This document shows, one piece after another, positions 1-7,500 of a DNA stretch of 64,000 nt. Within the stretch, counting starts at the first letter, position 1. Each line of letters starts with the position of its first letter. The translations under genes and the position numbers were made by a program. The notes beneath the pieces are model-generated. The model saw only the letters and a list, made by a program, of their open reading frames with translations. It searched no databases and had not been told where the DNA came from. The stretch spans positions 1 to 64,000 of the IMG/VR virus record IMGVR_UViG_3300042090_000646, one strand, 5' to 3'. This DNA comes from a virus.

Positions 1-97
1 GGTCAGGCCCTCAGCGCTGGTCAGGCCGGAGAGGCGCAGGGATCCGCCCACGGACTGCGGGAGGGTCAGGCCCTCAGCGCTGGTCAGGCCGGAGAGG
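1..97. repeat. 63-bp tandem coding repeat (21-residue unit)
   Basis: Positions 1-34 and 64-97 are identical over 34 bases, giving a 63-bp period in frame with the minus-strand gene. It encodes successive LSGLTSAEGLT units. The array is cut by the window edge, so copy number is unknown. Confidence 0.75.
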
Positions 98-390
98 TCC
101 AGATTAACGTTCCTTCCCCCTTCGGCGATCTGCCGTAGGCATTCGTTGATGCAGAGGATGCGCCGGGGATAGAGCGCCAGGATGGCACTCCAGAATTCGG
201 CGCGGTCCTCACCGGGCAGCACCCGCACATTCAGCGACTCACCGCCGTCCTCACGGGTCCACTCCCATTCGCGGTAGGTTTCGGGGGCGATCCTGAGCGC
301 GTTCACTGTCGCGTCATGGCTGGTGAGGTTCTGGCACAGGATCCGGGGGTGCTTCTCGATGGTCACGAGTCCGGACAAAAAATCGCACAT
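1..390 (-). CDS. Leucine-rich-type repeat protein, partial (3' end beyond window)
   Basis: The frame is open from an ATG at 390 to the window edge (130 codons), with AAGGAG just upstream of the start. The first ~95 residues contain ALYPRRILCINECLRQI and resemble no family I can name. From about residue 96 the protein enters a repeated module, LDLSGLTSAEGLTLPQSVGG then LRLSGLTSAEGLT, with a 21-residue period. Alternating LxLSGLT segments and LPQSVGGSL linkers are typical of small leucine-rich-like repeat proteins. It is probably longer than seen here, since the repeats are still running at position 1. It is the last gene visible of the minus-strand accessory block. Function unknown. Confidence 0.6.
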   Translation of the reverse strand, partial: MCDFLSGLVTIEKHPRILCQNLTSHDATVNALRIAPETYREWEWTREDGGESLNVRVLPGEDRAEFWSAILALYPRRILCINECLRQIAEGGRNVNLDLSGLTSAEGLTLPQSVGGSLRLSGLTSAEGLT

Positions 391-460
391 AGCTGCTCCT
401 TGAGGGGATGTTGTTCAGGCCGAAATGGCCGATTGCTCGATAGGTGGCGAGTGTGTATTC

Positions 461-838
461 TCAGGACCGGTCCCGACTGCCCTTGAATGCAGGGTTGGTG
501 AGAAATTCTCGGAAGGTCAGGTCCGGAGCAACGTCGGAGGCGTTCAAGAAGGCCCGGTAAACCCGCTTCCCCTTGGAGAGTTGGATAGTTTTGAAACTGG
601 CGATGGCCGCCGCCGTCCCCGCCTCGGTGCATTCGTAATAGATCAGGTCCCAGCGGGTGCCCGTCATCTTGACGGCTCCCAACCGCTCCAACTCGGCCAT
701 GTGCTCGTCGCCGGGGTTCGCGGCGTAATAGTTCCGGTAGGGTTTGGGGACGGCCAAGCTTGGGTCGGTGATCCCCAGCATGTGGCGGAGGGTGTGGAGC
801 TGGTCCGGAGAGAGGGAAAGGGTATCCTGGTTCGTCAT
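461..838 (-). CDS. Hypothetical phage protein, 125 aa
   Basis: The start overlaps the stop of the upstream gene at 835-838 (ATGA), indicating translational coupling. The protein begins MTNQDTLSLSPDQLHTLRHML and is soluble, with no membrane segment or clear domain. The central part (WDLIYYECTEAG) resembles short phage proteins of unknown role, but I cannot assign a family. It belongs to the minus-strand accessory operon running from about 4155 to 1. Confidence 0.65.
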   Translation of the reverse strand: MTNQDTLSLSPDQLHTLRHMLGITDPSLAVPKPYRNYYAANPGDEHMAELERLGAVKMTGTRWDLIYYECTEAGTAAAIASFKTIQLSKGKRVYRAFLNASDVAPDLTFREFLTNPAFKGSRDRS

Positions 839-1440
839 GAGGCCACCGCTTGGGTCCGGGGATCCGGCACTTCCTTGATGGCCCAGGCCGCAAGAGACGA
901 CGTCTTGACCCGCTTTCGCTCACCCAAGGCAAGAGACGCGGTATGGTTGGGAGTGATGATGCCGCGGTCAACGACCTCGATAAGGGCCATCTCGGCGGTC
1001 TGGTGAAGGACATGGCGGATCTGGCCGCTGGGGCCTTGGTAGAAGCCATCTTCGTGTATCAGGTGCAGCTTCATGGCGGCCTCCTCAAGCTTGGACTGTG
1101 TTCGTTCTGCCTTGGATGTGTTCTGCTGCTCGGCACATGCGCCGCACCGGCTAGCGAATCCGGTCGGGCTGGTAGTGCTGGGCTCGGCCTGGCGGCATCC
1201 GCAGATTTGACAGATGCCCAACTTCTTTAGGGCCGGGCGCAGCCTGGAGGCCGACTCATGCGTCCGTTTGGCTGCGATCCGGGCGCAGGCCACACACCGG
1301 CTTGCCAGCCCGGTTGGACTATTTTTGCTGGGCTTGGCCGGGTGCTTCCCGCAGACCTGGCACTTGCCCTTGCGCTTCCTGTCGGCCCGTTCTTTGGCCT
1401 TGCGCTTCCGGTCGAGGGCCCTTCTGGTTTGTGGGGCCAT
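835..1440 (-). CDS. Tandem zinc-finger protein with C-terminal domain
   Basis: There are two near-duplicate zinc-binding units: CQVCGKHPAKPSKNSPTGLA ending in CVAC (about residues 28-53), then CQICGCRQAEPS ending in CGAC (about 76-102). Each has a CxxC-x20-CxxC pattern, linked by basic helices. The first 25 residues are very Lys/Arg-rich, so nucleic-acid binding is likely. The last 80 residues, from an internal Met (MKLHLIHEDGFYQG), look like a separate domain. A GAGGAG motif lies 6 bases before that Met, so an 80-aa product could also be made. Inferred role: regulator or DNA-binding accessory factor. Confidence 0.65.
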   Translation of the reverse strand: MAPQTRRALDRKRKAKERADRKRKGKCQVCGKHPAKPSKNSPTGLASRCVACARIAAKRTHESASRLRPALKKLGICQICGCRQAEPSTTSPTGFASRCGACAEQQNTSKAERTQSKLEEAAMKLHLIHEDGFYQGPSGQIRHVLHQTAEMALIEVVDRGIITPNHTASLALGERKRVKTSSLAAWAIKEVPDPRTQAVAS

Positions 1441-1442
1441 GG

Positions 1443-1688
1443 CTACCTCGCCAGGGGAATTTTTGGGTAGCCAAAGCCCAGCTCGGCCGCCTTCTTAGCG
1501 GTGTCCATGTCAGTGTAAGGGCCATGCACGGGAGGAGTGGTGTTGCGGTCGGGTGCCTCGCACATGAGGGACATCCAAGCTTTGCCGTGGGAATCCCAGA
1601 CATGGGCCAGGACCAGCCGGCCCTTCATGAGGTGCTGGCCGATGGATCCAGGAATGCCCATCCAGCTACTGGTCGTTGGCTTTGCCAT
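1443..1688 (-). CDS. Hypothetical protein, 81 aa
   Basis: The start is supported by AAGGAGG with about 6 bases of spacing. The protein contains RLVLAHVWDSHGKAWMSLMC and then GPYTDMDTAKKAAELGFGYP, a layout common in small phage proteins of unknown function. The gene overlaps the 3' end of the upstream membrane-protein gene by 23 bases. No family recognised. Confidence 0.65.
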   Translation of the reverse strand: MAKPTTSSWMGIPGSIGQHLMKGRLVLAHVWDSHGKAWMSLMCEAPDRNTTPPVHGPYTDMDTAKKAAELGFGYPKIPLAR

Positions 1689-1860
1689 GGCTTGCCTCCT
1701 TATATGCCGAATGGTCCTTAACCGCCTTGTCGAGCTGCCTGTCGGACCAGATATTGAAAAGCATGAGGACGGCCAGGAGTGCGCCCAGGATCAGAAAGAT
1801 TTTTGCCCGGATGGCAGATATCTCGTCGTCGGTGAAGGGAGGAATCGCCTCGAAGCTCAT
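1666..1860 (-). CDS. Small single-pass membrane protein, 64 aa
   Basis: ATG at 1860 overlaps the upstream stop (ATGA). A short acidic N-terminus (MSFEAIPPFTDDEISAIRAK) precedes one hydrophobic segment, IFLILGALLAVLMLFNIW (about residues 21-38), and a charged Lys-rich tail. It is probably inserted in the inner membrane. No family recognised; it lies in the accessory operon, not the lysis cluster. Confidence 0.65.
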   Translation of the reverse strand: MSFEAIPPFTDDEISAIRAKIFLILGALLAVLMLFNIWSDRQLDKAVKDHSAYKEASHGKANDQ

Positions 1861-2075
1861 GCTGCGGCATCCTTCCTGGCCAGCTCCTGGCGGATGGCCC
1901 TCCGCTTGGCCCAGTCTTCCAATTGGGCGAAGAGGATGATGTCCTGCATTCGCCCGGAAGTAACGCGGGGCATTCGGGGAACCCGGTGGGGGTGATGGAT
2001 CAGCTTCAGAATAATTGCGAGCATCTCGGCTCCGGAAATGGACGGGCCCCCGGAGGGGCCCGCGGTTGCGCTCAT
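1857..2075 (-). CDS. Hypothetical protein, 72 aa
   Basis: An ATG at 2102 would give a longer form. I chose ATG 2075 because it overlaps the stop of the DUF932 gene (ATGA), the coupling used throughout this operon. The protein has a Gly/Ser-rich start and then a helical region, MLAIILKLIHHPHRVPRMPR, followed by a charged helix (LEDWAKRRAIRQELARKD). No family recognised. Confidence 0.6.
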   Translation of the reverse strand: MSATAGPSGGPSISGAEMLAIILKLIHHPHRVPRMPRVTSGRMQDIILFAQLEDWAKRRAIRQELARKDAAA

Positions 2076-3133
2076 TGCCCCCTGGAGACGAGGGACGTCC
2101 ACTCGGAGCCCTGGAGGGCCATGATGTCTCCGCCCATACCCTGAAGCTCAATGGCGCGGTCGTAGGACGGGTGCGCGTTGGCGACCTGAGTCATCGCATT
2201 CGCCAGTCCCCATCTGGTATGGTCCCGCTCTCCCAGGTAGGAATACAGAACCGACTTCTTCTCGGCCTCCCGGAGCTGGAAGCGGCTGGCCACTTCCTCC
2301 ACCACGAGTCCAGGATCGCCGGGAACGGCGTCGTTGGCCTTCTCGCGGATGTCCTGGAGGATCTTCTTGAATCCTTCCTCACTGGTCAGGGTGTTCAGGT
2401 GGTCCCGCATTTCCAGCCAGAACGCCTGGTTCTTGGCTTGGATGGTCTCATCCTTCAGCACAGTGAAGGAGTCGTCGTTGCCAAGGAGACTTCCGCCAAG
2501 ATGGGCCCGCTTCTTCCCGTAGTCGAACCCCATCATGCCGTTGGTGCAGCGGAGCCGCTTAAGGAAAGGATCAATCTCGATCTTGCCAAGGCCGATCTCG
2601 GAATTTTTGATGATGAAGCCGCCCTGGATTACATCGCCCACCCGGATCTCGCCGGTCAGGGCCGGGGTGACCACCTGGACGTAGAGAGCCTTGTCCGTCA
2701 CGGTGGCCGACTCGATCTGGAACTGGGGCTGATCCAGGATGACCGGGAACAGATACTCGGCCACTTCCTCGTTCTCGTAGAGCCCGAAGCGGTTGGAGAG
2801 GATGGCTCTGGTGTGGCCATTGAGGGTCCGCACCAACCGCTTTTCGTTCTGGTGGTTGTCCAGGAGGCGGTTGACATTAACGGAGATAAGGTCCGGGGCG
2901 TTCTCCCGGAGCTTCTGCATGAACCCCCTGGGGATGCCCAGGTAGTCGGCGAGCTGATTCCTGGCATGGTCGCTAGGCTCGGTGACGACTGGGCCGGCGG
3001 CGTTCATCCAGGTCAGTTCCTGGTCCTCGGTCATGCGAAGGGTCGTGGCGGGGATGATGTAATCCCGCTTGTTCTTGGCGTTGTCCAGAATGGTCTGGAC
3101 GAGGGTAGGAATGGAGTCGCCTTTGATGGTCAT
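2072..3133 (-). CDS. DUF932 family phage/plasmid protein
   Basis: 353 aa, the usual size for DUF932 proteins, which are widespread on phages and plasmids and of unknown function. Recognisable parts are a central LNGHTRAILSNRFGLYENEE block (about residues 104-123), the GEIRVGDVIQGGFIIKNSE segment, and a following Cys-Asn-Gly motif (RCTNGMMGFDYG). The C-terminal half is helical. The start has GAAAGG 9-10 bases upstream and lies just after the XRE gene. Some members have been linked to DNA metabolism or anti-restriction, but nothing here proves a role. Confidence 0.75.
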   Translation of the reverse strand: MTIKGDSIPTLVQTILDNAKNKRDYIIPATTLRMTEDQELTWMNAAGPVVTEPSDHARNQLADYLGIPRGFMQKLRENAPDLISVNVNRLLDNHQNEKRLVRTLNGHTRAILSNRFGLYENEEVAEYLFPVILDQPQFQIESATVTDKALYVQVVTPALTGEIRVGDVIQGGFIIKNSEIGLGKIEIDPFLKRLRCTNGMMGFDYGKKRAHLGGSLLGNDDSFTVLKDETIQAKNQAFWLEMRDHLNTLTSEEGFKKILQDIREKANDAVPGDPGLVVEEVASRFQLREAEKKSVLYSYLGERDHTRWGLANAMTQVANAHPSYDRAIELQGMGGDIMALQGSEWTSLVSRGQ

Positions 3134-3143
3134 GTGGTGCCTT

Positions 3144-3416
3144 TCAGGCAGGGAGTTGCAGCTCCCGGTTGGGGTTGACGGCCTTGTTGATGCGCTCGTT
3201 GGCGCGGTGGGCCTTGTTGAGCATGGCGATGGCTTCGTTCAGGGCAGAGAGCTGGAGTCCACGAGGAATGTTCTCGCCTCGCTCCCAGCGCCCCGGTGTG
3301 GCGGGGGATACCCGGATAAGCCGGGCGAACGCCGCCTGACTCAATCGGGCGCCCTTGCGGACGGAGCGGATCTCTTGCGGGGTGGGCACTACCGGCCCGG
3401 AGTCAGTTCGTTCCAC
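3144..3416 (-). CDS. XRE-family helix-turn-helix regulator
   Basis: 90 aa with a GTG start. The helix-turn-helix spans about residues 13-55: EIRSVRKGARLSQAAFARLI, then VSPATPGRWERGENIPRG. The W-E-x-G-x-x-x-P signature is typical of Cro/C1 and HigA/MqsA-type regulators. The C-terminal part is a charged helix. It overlaps the 3' end of the upstream gene by 28 bases. It could regulate the promoter at 4217-4245, which has a palindrome over its -35 box, but that pairing is inference. Confidence 0.75.
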   Translation of the reverse strand: MERTDSGPVVPTPQEIRSVRKGARLSQAAFARLIRVSPATPGRWERGENIPRGLQLSALNEAIAMLNKAHRANERINKAVNPNRELQLPA

Positions 3417-3688
3417 GGGGATGCCTCGTCCTTGCGCTGGAGTGCCAGCATGATGGTGGGGGCGCCGAACTCGATCTTGGCAATTGCGATCCCGGGGGCG
3501 ACCTCGACCTTCTGGACGCCGGTAGGCTCAAGAGAGGTGATAACGATGTCGGTTACACCCTCCCGCTCCTTGTAACGGTTGAGCCATTCCCATAGCTCAT
3601 TCAGGTCATCGGTCTGCCGGTGACGGACCAGCTCACCTGGGTTCCCGGCCTTGAGGTCATAGAAGGAGGTCGCAAAGGATACGCTCAT
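3389..3688 (-). CDS. Hypothetical protein, 99 aa
   Basis: Begins MSVSFATSFYDLKAGNPGEL at ATG 3688, three bases after the upstream gene's stop region. The sequence alternates helices and strands (LNELWEWLNRYKEREGVTDI, then VEVAPGIAIAKIEFGAPTIM) and has no membrane segment. It sits between a putative regulator and the XRE gene. No family recognised. Confidence 0.6.
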   Translation of the reverse strand: MSVSFATSFYDLKAGNPGELVRHRQTDDLNELWEWLNRYKEREGVTDIVITSLEPTGVQKVEVAPGIAIAKIEFGAPTIMLALQRKDEASPWNELTPGR

Positions 3689-3690
3689 GG

Positions 3691-4155
3691 TTAGCCGACC
3701 TTCACGCCAAGGTCTTTGATGATGAGGTTGACCAGCCGGGTCAATTCCTTGAGAGCCGCGGTGGTTTCTTCCTGGTAGACCATCAGGCCGCCCAGTCTCG
3801 CATCCAGGCCCTGGACCTGCTGTTCGACGGTGAGGGGATCCAGAGAGGCAACAACCACCTCCGGCTTGGATGCAGGCTTGCCTTGAAGCACCCATCGCCA
3901 GTTTTTGCTGTTCGCCTCGGTGGGGGTGCCCTGGACCAGGCCCACCCCTTTCATAGCCTTCAGAACGCCGTGGATCGACGCCTTGGGCGCATCATACTGG
4001 ATCATGGTCTCAGGGATGGCGTCCGTGAGCAGAGCGAAGATTTCCTTCTCGGTGTATGTGCCGGGACGAAATCCCTGAATCGCCTCCATGAGCCTTCTGG
4101 GCCGCTTGCCATGAAAGGGCGTTTCAGGAGTGGGAACGAACTTCTTGCGTTCCAT
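3691..4155 (-). CDS. Hypothetical protein with winged-helix-like region and C-terminal coiled coil
   Basis: 154 aa; start supported by AAGGAG 8 bases upstream. Residues ~20-90 (RRLMEAIQGFRPGTYTEKEI and the segment ending in WRWVLQG) look like a small winged-helix fold with a C-terminal tryptophan strand. The last ~45 residues (VEQQVQGLDARLGGLMVYQE and on) predict a coiled coil. This is the first gene downstream of the promoter at 4217-4245, so it heads the 4155-to-1 operon. A regulatory role is plausible but unproven. Confidence 0.6.
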   Translation of the reverse strand: MERKKFVPTPETPFHGKRPRRLMEAIQGFRPGTYTEKEIFALLTDAIPETMIQYDAPKASIHGVLKAMKGVGLVQGTPTEANSKNWRWVLQGKPASKPEVVVASLDPLTVEQQVQGLDARLGGLMVYQEETTAALKELTRLVNLIIKDLGVKVG

Positions 4156-4216
4156 CTTGTTGTCTCCTTGCAGGGAGGTTGGAGGGGAGTCACCGTGCCC
4201 GTATCAGGCATACCCC

Positions 4217-4245
4217 AATGTAGCTCCTTGACTGCTGCAAGTCAA
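4217..4245 (-). promoter_or_regulatory. Sigma70-like promoter with palindromic operator
   Basis: On the minus strand TTGACT (4245-4240) and TACATT (4222-4217) are separated by 17 bases, a near-consensus vegetative promoter. The -35 box is one arm of a perfect 6-bp inverted repeat, TTGACT-6-AGTCAA, at 4228-4245, which would suit a repressor. It should drive the gene at 3691-4155 and the operon below. Flanking sequence is AT-rich, unlike the neighbouring coding DNA. Confidence 0.65.
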
Positions 4246-4274
4246 TACGTTTTGCTACAAAAATATTTCTTTTG

Positions 4275-4499
4275 TTACTTTTGTGTCGCAGCGACAATGC
4301 CGGCGGCCTCACGGCACCAGGCGTCCACGTTTCCCTCGTTGAGCCCTTGGTGCCGGGCCCAATCCAGGCGCTCCCGGAAGTGGTCAGCTCCGGATGTCCG
4401 AAGTTGTCGCAATTTGTCTCTGTTCTCTCTTACGTCGGCCTCGATCCCGGCGAGGAGCAGCCGGGCCTCCCCAATGGGGTCTTTCTTGGGTTCAGCCAT
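4275..4499 (-). CDS. Hypothetical helical protein, 74 aa
   Basis: Starts at ATG 4499 with AGGAGGG in good position. It is almost entirely helical and charged (GEARLLLAGIEADVRENRDK, then LDWARHQGLNEGNVDAWCRE), with no recognisable domain. It lies between the giant polyvalent gene and the promoter of the downstream operon, and its last codons fall in an AT-rich patch. Confidence 0.6.
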   Translation of the reverse strand: MAEPKKDPIGEARLLLAGIEADVRENRDKLRQLRTSGADHFRERLDWARHQGLNEGNVDAWCREAAGIVAATQK

Positions 4500-4509
4500 G
4501 GTCGCCCTC

Positions 4510-7500
4510 CTATGCCGCTTTGTTCTGCGCCGCCCTAGCGCGAATAGCTTTTAGATCCCCCGCTAATCCTGCATCATCCAGGTAGTCGGTGGGGTCCTGA
4601 AAAATCTCGCCCAAGACGCCCTTGTGCTTGACCCGCTCCATGTTGTTTTTTTCCCAGGGCGAGTCCGCCATGAGGGTGATACTCTCCACGTTGTCCTTCT
4701 GCCCCACCCGCCAGATCCGGGCCGTCCGTTGGTTGTGGCACATGGCGGTGGCGGGAAGGTCGTGATGGATCAGGCACTTTCCATGCTGGAGGTTCAGGCC
4801 GGTGGCCCCGGCGTCAGACATCACGATGACGTCTGCCTGGCCGCTGTTGAAGGCGGTCGCCTTCGCCGCCTTGTCCTTGGAGCTGTCCTTGCCAGTGAGG
4901 CTAGTGGCCTTGATCCCGGCCTTTTCCATGGCGGCCTGGATGGCTCTCACGGCCTGGAGGTTGTGGGAAAAGATCACGACGGGCTTGCCCTGGGCGATGC
5001 GCTCCTTGGCGATGCGGACATGTTCCGCCATCTTGCCGCCCTCCGGGTCCAGGTTGATGATCCGGTTCATGGCGGATTCCCGCATGGTGCCGACCGCCTT
5101 GCGGACCCTCTCGGCGATGGCGGCGTGGTCCGCCTCCGGCTTGCCCTCGAAACTCTTGGGCGCCAGGATCCGGGCCCACTTCAGGGCGTCGGGCGCCCCC
5201 GTCCGGAGTTTTCCGGAGGCCAGCTCAACCTGGTCGACGGCGGCCTTCTGCTTGTCGGTGAGCGGGACGTCGAGGTTGCTCTTGTAGCAGTCCTTTCCGG
5301 GGTCCACGCGCCCATTGAACCAGTAGCGGGACAGCTCCTGGGCCATGGACTTCTTGGCCAAAGGGGTGTTGTTCTTGAACCGGCGCAGGAACTCGTCCTT
5401 GGACTCGGGCGGGTAGCGGTGCGGGTCGATCTTGTTCAGGTTGGACCAGACCTCGGAGACATCGTTCTTGAGTGGGTCACCGGTGGCCATGGTGACGTAG
5501 TCCGAATTGTGGGAGTGGGCATCCATGACCTTGGACAGGACGCTGTCCACCTTCCCTTCCCTGTCCAGGGCGCCATGAGCCTCGTCCACCATGAGGGCGT
5601 TGAAGTCGATCCCGGCCTTGGTGAACGCCTCCTTTACGGCAGCGGCGGCCTCCTTCGGAGGGGTGTTCATGAGGAAGTCCCTGGCTCCCTCGGGCCCCTT
5701 CCCCAGGTGGTCGCCCAGGATCTGAAGGGTGTCATCCCGGAGGGTCTGATGGGTCACAACGATGGCGTGTTGGTCCGGGTCTCGGTATGCGGCCAGGCGC
5801 TGCTCGTAGGACTCGCCTGGACGTGCATGGACGTGGAAACCTGTGGACGGGTCCACGAACCGAATAGACTCCGCCCCGAATTGCCCCTGGACGACACTGG
5901 GGACCGCCAGGATGGCCTTCTTTAGCTTGCCGTCGTGGTGCAGGGTGGTCAGGGCGCCCAGCATGATTCCGGTCTTGCCGCTATTGTGATTGACCAAACC
6001 CTGCGCAATATATGTGTGGGAATCTGGAACGGTGATATCGAATACTACCTGGAATCCTGCACTTTCAACAGAAAGGACCGAGACCCATGCCAAAAGGCCG
6101 ACCATGCTCGAAGGTTCTGATTTCAGACGAGGAACTTCGTCGCCTCTATCACGATGTAGGGATGAGTTCGACCCAGATTGGACGGCTGTTTGATGTGGAT
6201 GGCTCAGTGATTCTTTACCACCTGAAGCGTCGTGGGATCCCTCGTCGTGAGCCTTCTGCATGTCTGGGCAAGTTGAATGGGTCCTGGAGGGGGGGGCGCA
6301 TTCTCGACAAGAACGGGTATGTCCTGCTCCATACCCCAAATCACCCCGATGCGAACTCTGGGGGGTATGTCCGGGAACATCGCCTTGTGATGGAGGAGAT
6401 TCTTGGCCGTCGCCTTGGGCCCCAAGAGGTTGTCCCTCATCGGGACGGAGACAAGCAGAACAATTCCCCTGAAAATCTGGAGATATATGGCAAAAACTCT
6501 GACCACCTTCGAGAGGAACTGATGGGACGCATCCCAGAATGGACCCCAGAAGGGCTTGCTCGAATCCGTCAGCATATCCCAGCTCCGATGGTATGGACGC
6601 CAGAGCGTCACGAAGCCGCCCGGCAACGAATGAGGGATCGGTGGGCGAAAGGGAAAATTCCTGGACGGGTATGGACGCCGGAGGAGCGAGAGAAACAGGC
6701 AGAGCGAACCCAGAAGCGGGCACGCAAACCGGATGGATCATTCGAGTGATCTGGTCCAGCGTTTCATCCCGGGTTGTATCGCCCCCTTCGGGGGCACCCA
6801 TGATCCTGGATCCACAGATGAGGTCGCCAGCGTGAACCCATCCTGTCACACCCAGGAATAGGTGGCGTGGGGTCACGAAGATTTCAGACCCGTTGCTGCA
6901 TCTGATCCGGAGCATCTCCTCGTATCCCTTGACGAATACGGGCGAGGCTTTCTGTGTGACGACCTGACCATCCTCAGCCATGGATGCAACGACGGGACGC
7001 TCCCCGCTCAACCACCAGTCAAAGAACGTCCTATCCTGCCCTGTGACCTCGCAATGGAGGCGGGTTCCGCCATAGACGCACCCGGCTCCGTAGAAGAGGC
7101 CCATGCGCTTGAGCTGGGTGATCGCCTTCACCGCCCGCTGCTGAGCGGCATACTTCCCGCTCATGTGGATGCCTTCGTCCACCTTCACGGTTCCCTTACG
7201 CCCGGCGAATGGAGCGGCGGCGGCGGGCATGAGGGAGCGGATCTGGTTCTCCAGGGCGGTTCCCAGGCCGGTGCGCTCCCCGACCTTGGCGGTCTGGAGC
7301 TGGCGTCCGGTGACGTGGTGGTAGTGGTCCGCGAACCCTTCGTTGAGCGTGCCCTTCATCTGTTCCTGGATCGCGCCGAGGGCGCCCTTGGTTCCCTGGT
7401 GGTCCTTCACGAACTGGTCCCAGGCGGTCGGCTTGTCGGCGCTCTCCTTATATTCGGCCTCCAGGGCGGCCCGCTGGGCGCTCCACTTCGTCCATTCCGG

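Larger units (their letters stand above)
5983..7080 (-). other. Intein (366 aa) inserted in the Walker A motif of the helicase
   Basis: The intein starts at Cys1 (codon 7080-7078) and ends at Asn366 (5985-5983), followed by Ser+1. Block A is CVYGGTRLHCEV and block B is SNGSEIFVTPRHLFLG with the TxxH motif. Blocks F and G are VVFDITVPDSHTYIAQGLVN followed by HN. Excision would restore GAGSGKT. The ~110 N-terminal and ~34 C-terminal residues match a minimal splicing domain. The 222 residues between them lack LAGLIDADG, HNH or other endonuclease motifs. They are Ser/His/Gly/Pro/Cys-rich, and this stretch is the complement of a plus-strand HNH gene (6087-6749). All splicing residues look intact. 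Confidence 0.9.

Noticed and set aside
1-97. CRISPR-like repeats at the left edge
   Set aside because: The repeats are in-frame coding units with a 63-bp period, no spacer variation and no cas genes.
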